Shown here piece after piece: positions 63,250-64,000 of a stretch of 64,000 bases of DNA (position 1 is the first letter of the stretch; every line of letters begins with the position of its first letter). The position numbers and the translations under genes are program-made. Origin of the DNA: Nostoc sp. T09 (GTDB lineage: Bacteria > Cyanobacteriota > Cyanobacteriia > Cyanobacteriales > Nostocaceae); the NCBI RefSeq assembly GCF_002154695.1, contig NZ_MTAV01000002.1, positions 310,001-374,000 on the forward strand, written 5' to 3'. Under the pieces are notes generated by a model that was not told the DNA's origin, searched no databases, and saw nothing but the letters and a program-made list of their open reading frames with translations.

Positions 63250-63861
63250 CTAGACAGCAGAGAAGTAAACTTTAGATTTGACTGGATCGGGATTCATGGT
63301 TTTATCCCCAGGTTGCCAACCAGCTGGGCAAACTTCGTCGGGGTGAGACTGAACGTACTGAATTGCTTGTAATGTCCGCAGGGTTTCATCAACGCTACGA
63401 CCAAAAGCTAGGTTGTTTATGGTAGCGTGCTGGATAACACCATCTTTATCGATGATGAACAAACCGCGCAGAGCAATACCTGCTGCTGGATCAAGAACGT
63501 TGTAAGCTGCACTTACTTCTTTCTTAATGTCGGAAACTAAGGGATAATTCAGGTCGCCGACACCACCAGATTTGCGGTCAGTTTGAATCCAAGCTAGGTG
63601 AGAGAACTCGCTATCAACGGAAACACCAAGGATTTCCGTGTTAATTTTCTTGAATTCTTCGTAGCGATCGCTAAATGCTGTGATCTCAGTGGGACAAACA
63701 AAGGTAAAGTCTAGGGGATAAAAGAATAGAACAACATACTTACCGCGATAGTCGGAAAGTTTGATGGTCTTAAATTCCTGATCCACTACAGCTGTTGCTG
63801 TAAATTCTGGAGCCTGTTGACCAACGCGGAGGCTTCCTTCTGTTCCGTAAGTGAGGGACAT
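63250..63861 (-). CDS. Typical 2-Cys peroxiredoxin
   Basis: 203-residue thioredoxin-dependent peroxidase reducing H2O2 and alkyl hydroperoxides; close to chloroplast BAS1 enzymes. Peroxidatic Cys56 in FTFVCPTE, resolving Cys178 in [20 protein letters not shown] (99-108) is the GGLG-type motif and the tail has KSKVYFSAV instead of a YF at the canonical place, both features of over-oxidation-prone typical 2-Cys enzymes. Start ATG 63861 with GGAG about 10 bases upstream. Confidence 0.97.
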   Translation of the reverse strand: MSLTYGTEGSLRVGQQAPEFTATAVVDQEFKTIKLSDYRGKYVVLFFYPLDFTFVCPTEITAFSDRYEEFKKINTEILGVSVDSEFSHLAWIQTDRKSGGVGDLNYPLVSDIKKEVSAAYNVLDPAAGIALRGLFIIDKDGVIQHATINNLAFGRSVDETLRTLQAIQYVQSHPDEVCPAGWQPGDKTMNPDPVKSKVYFSAV

Positions 63862-63934
63862 TAACCTAAATTCTCCTTCAACTTATATCCATTTATTAGC
63901 GTTGGGATTCGGGTCAGTAAAAACTTACCCATCC

Positions 63935-64000
63935 ACGCTGTCACCCTTCGGGTTCGTAGTCCCCTACGGAGGGAAACCCTCCTTCAGGGCTATCTCACAG
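63935..64000. repeat. GC-rich palindromic repeat at the right edge
   Basis: Contains CCCTTCGGG and CGGAGGG-AAA-CCCTCC nested palindromes, resembling the interiors of the elements at 4320 and 59561. It runs off the window. Confidence 0.5.

Overview
The window reads as chromosomal DNA of a filamentous, probably heterocyst-forming (Nostoc/Anabaena-like) cyanobacterium. The grounds are abundant HIP1 octamers (GCGATCGC) over most of its length, heptameric intergenic repeats of the kind described in such strains, a CBCR-like GAF domain, an ntcB-cnaT nitrate-assimilation pair behind a textbook NtcA promoter, and an RRM-protein gene followed by rpsU as in Anabaena. No tRNA, rRNA, CRISPR array, intact insertion sequence or phage gene was seen. 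Genus is an inference; no marker RNA is present.

Layout. (1) 1-13.1 kb: signalling and core metabolism. A hybrid histidine kinase runs in from the left edge, then ntcB and cnaT, a metallo-beta-lactamase-fold protein that has lost its metal ligands, panD, ppa, a small membrane protein, a DUF362 protein, aspartase, an R2K-type ATP-grasp protein and pgsA. (2) 13.2-42.5 kb: a large exopolysaccharide locus. It holds two initiating sugar-phosphate transferases, a Wzc-type co-polymerase/tyrosine kinase, a Wzx flippase, a Wzy polymerase, six glycosyltransferases in or next to the operon, an acyltransferase and methyltransferases, a complete dTDP-L-rhamnose set (rfbABCD), the GDP-L-fucose pair (gmd, fcl), galE, and a Tat-exported beta-helix protein. 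This is a Wzx/Wzy-dependent capsule or slime system. The outer-membrane exporter (Wza type) is not in the window. (3) 42.6-48.0 kb: a MarR-HlyD-MFS-DHA2 efflux cluster with candidate MarR operators. (4) 48-64 kb: mixed housekeeping genes. These are an ArnT-like glycosyltransferase, a lipoprotein, a PAP2 phosphatase, rbp-rpsU, a sugar kinase with cysQ, glgC, a P-loop kinase, a DnaJ-type chaperone, tandem glutathione S-transferases and two peroxiredoxins.

How parts work together. The rhamnose and fucose genes supply activated deoxysugars to the glycosyltransferases; the two phosphoglycosyltransferases start lipid-linked repeat units; Wzx, Wzy and Wzc flip, polymerise and control length. The variable core (about 15.2-27.9 kb) has no HIP1 octamer that I could find and looks compositionally foreign, as expected for a horizontally acquired serotype-determining block.

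The most interesting signals are: an A10 tract that separates a well-placed start codon from the acyltransferase reading frame (possible phase variation or slippage); a terminator-like perfect palindrome in the leader of the polysaccharide operon; a metal-ligand-less MBL protein beside panD; a Shine-Dalgarno-sequestering 10-bp stem before the rbp gene; and dispersed heptamer and MITE-like repeats placed directly at gene starts.
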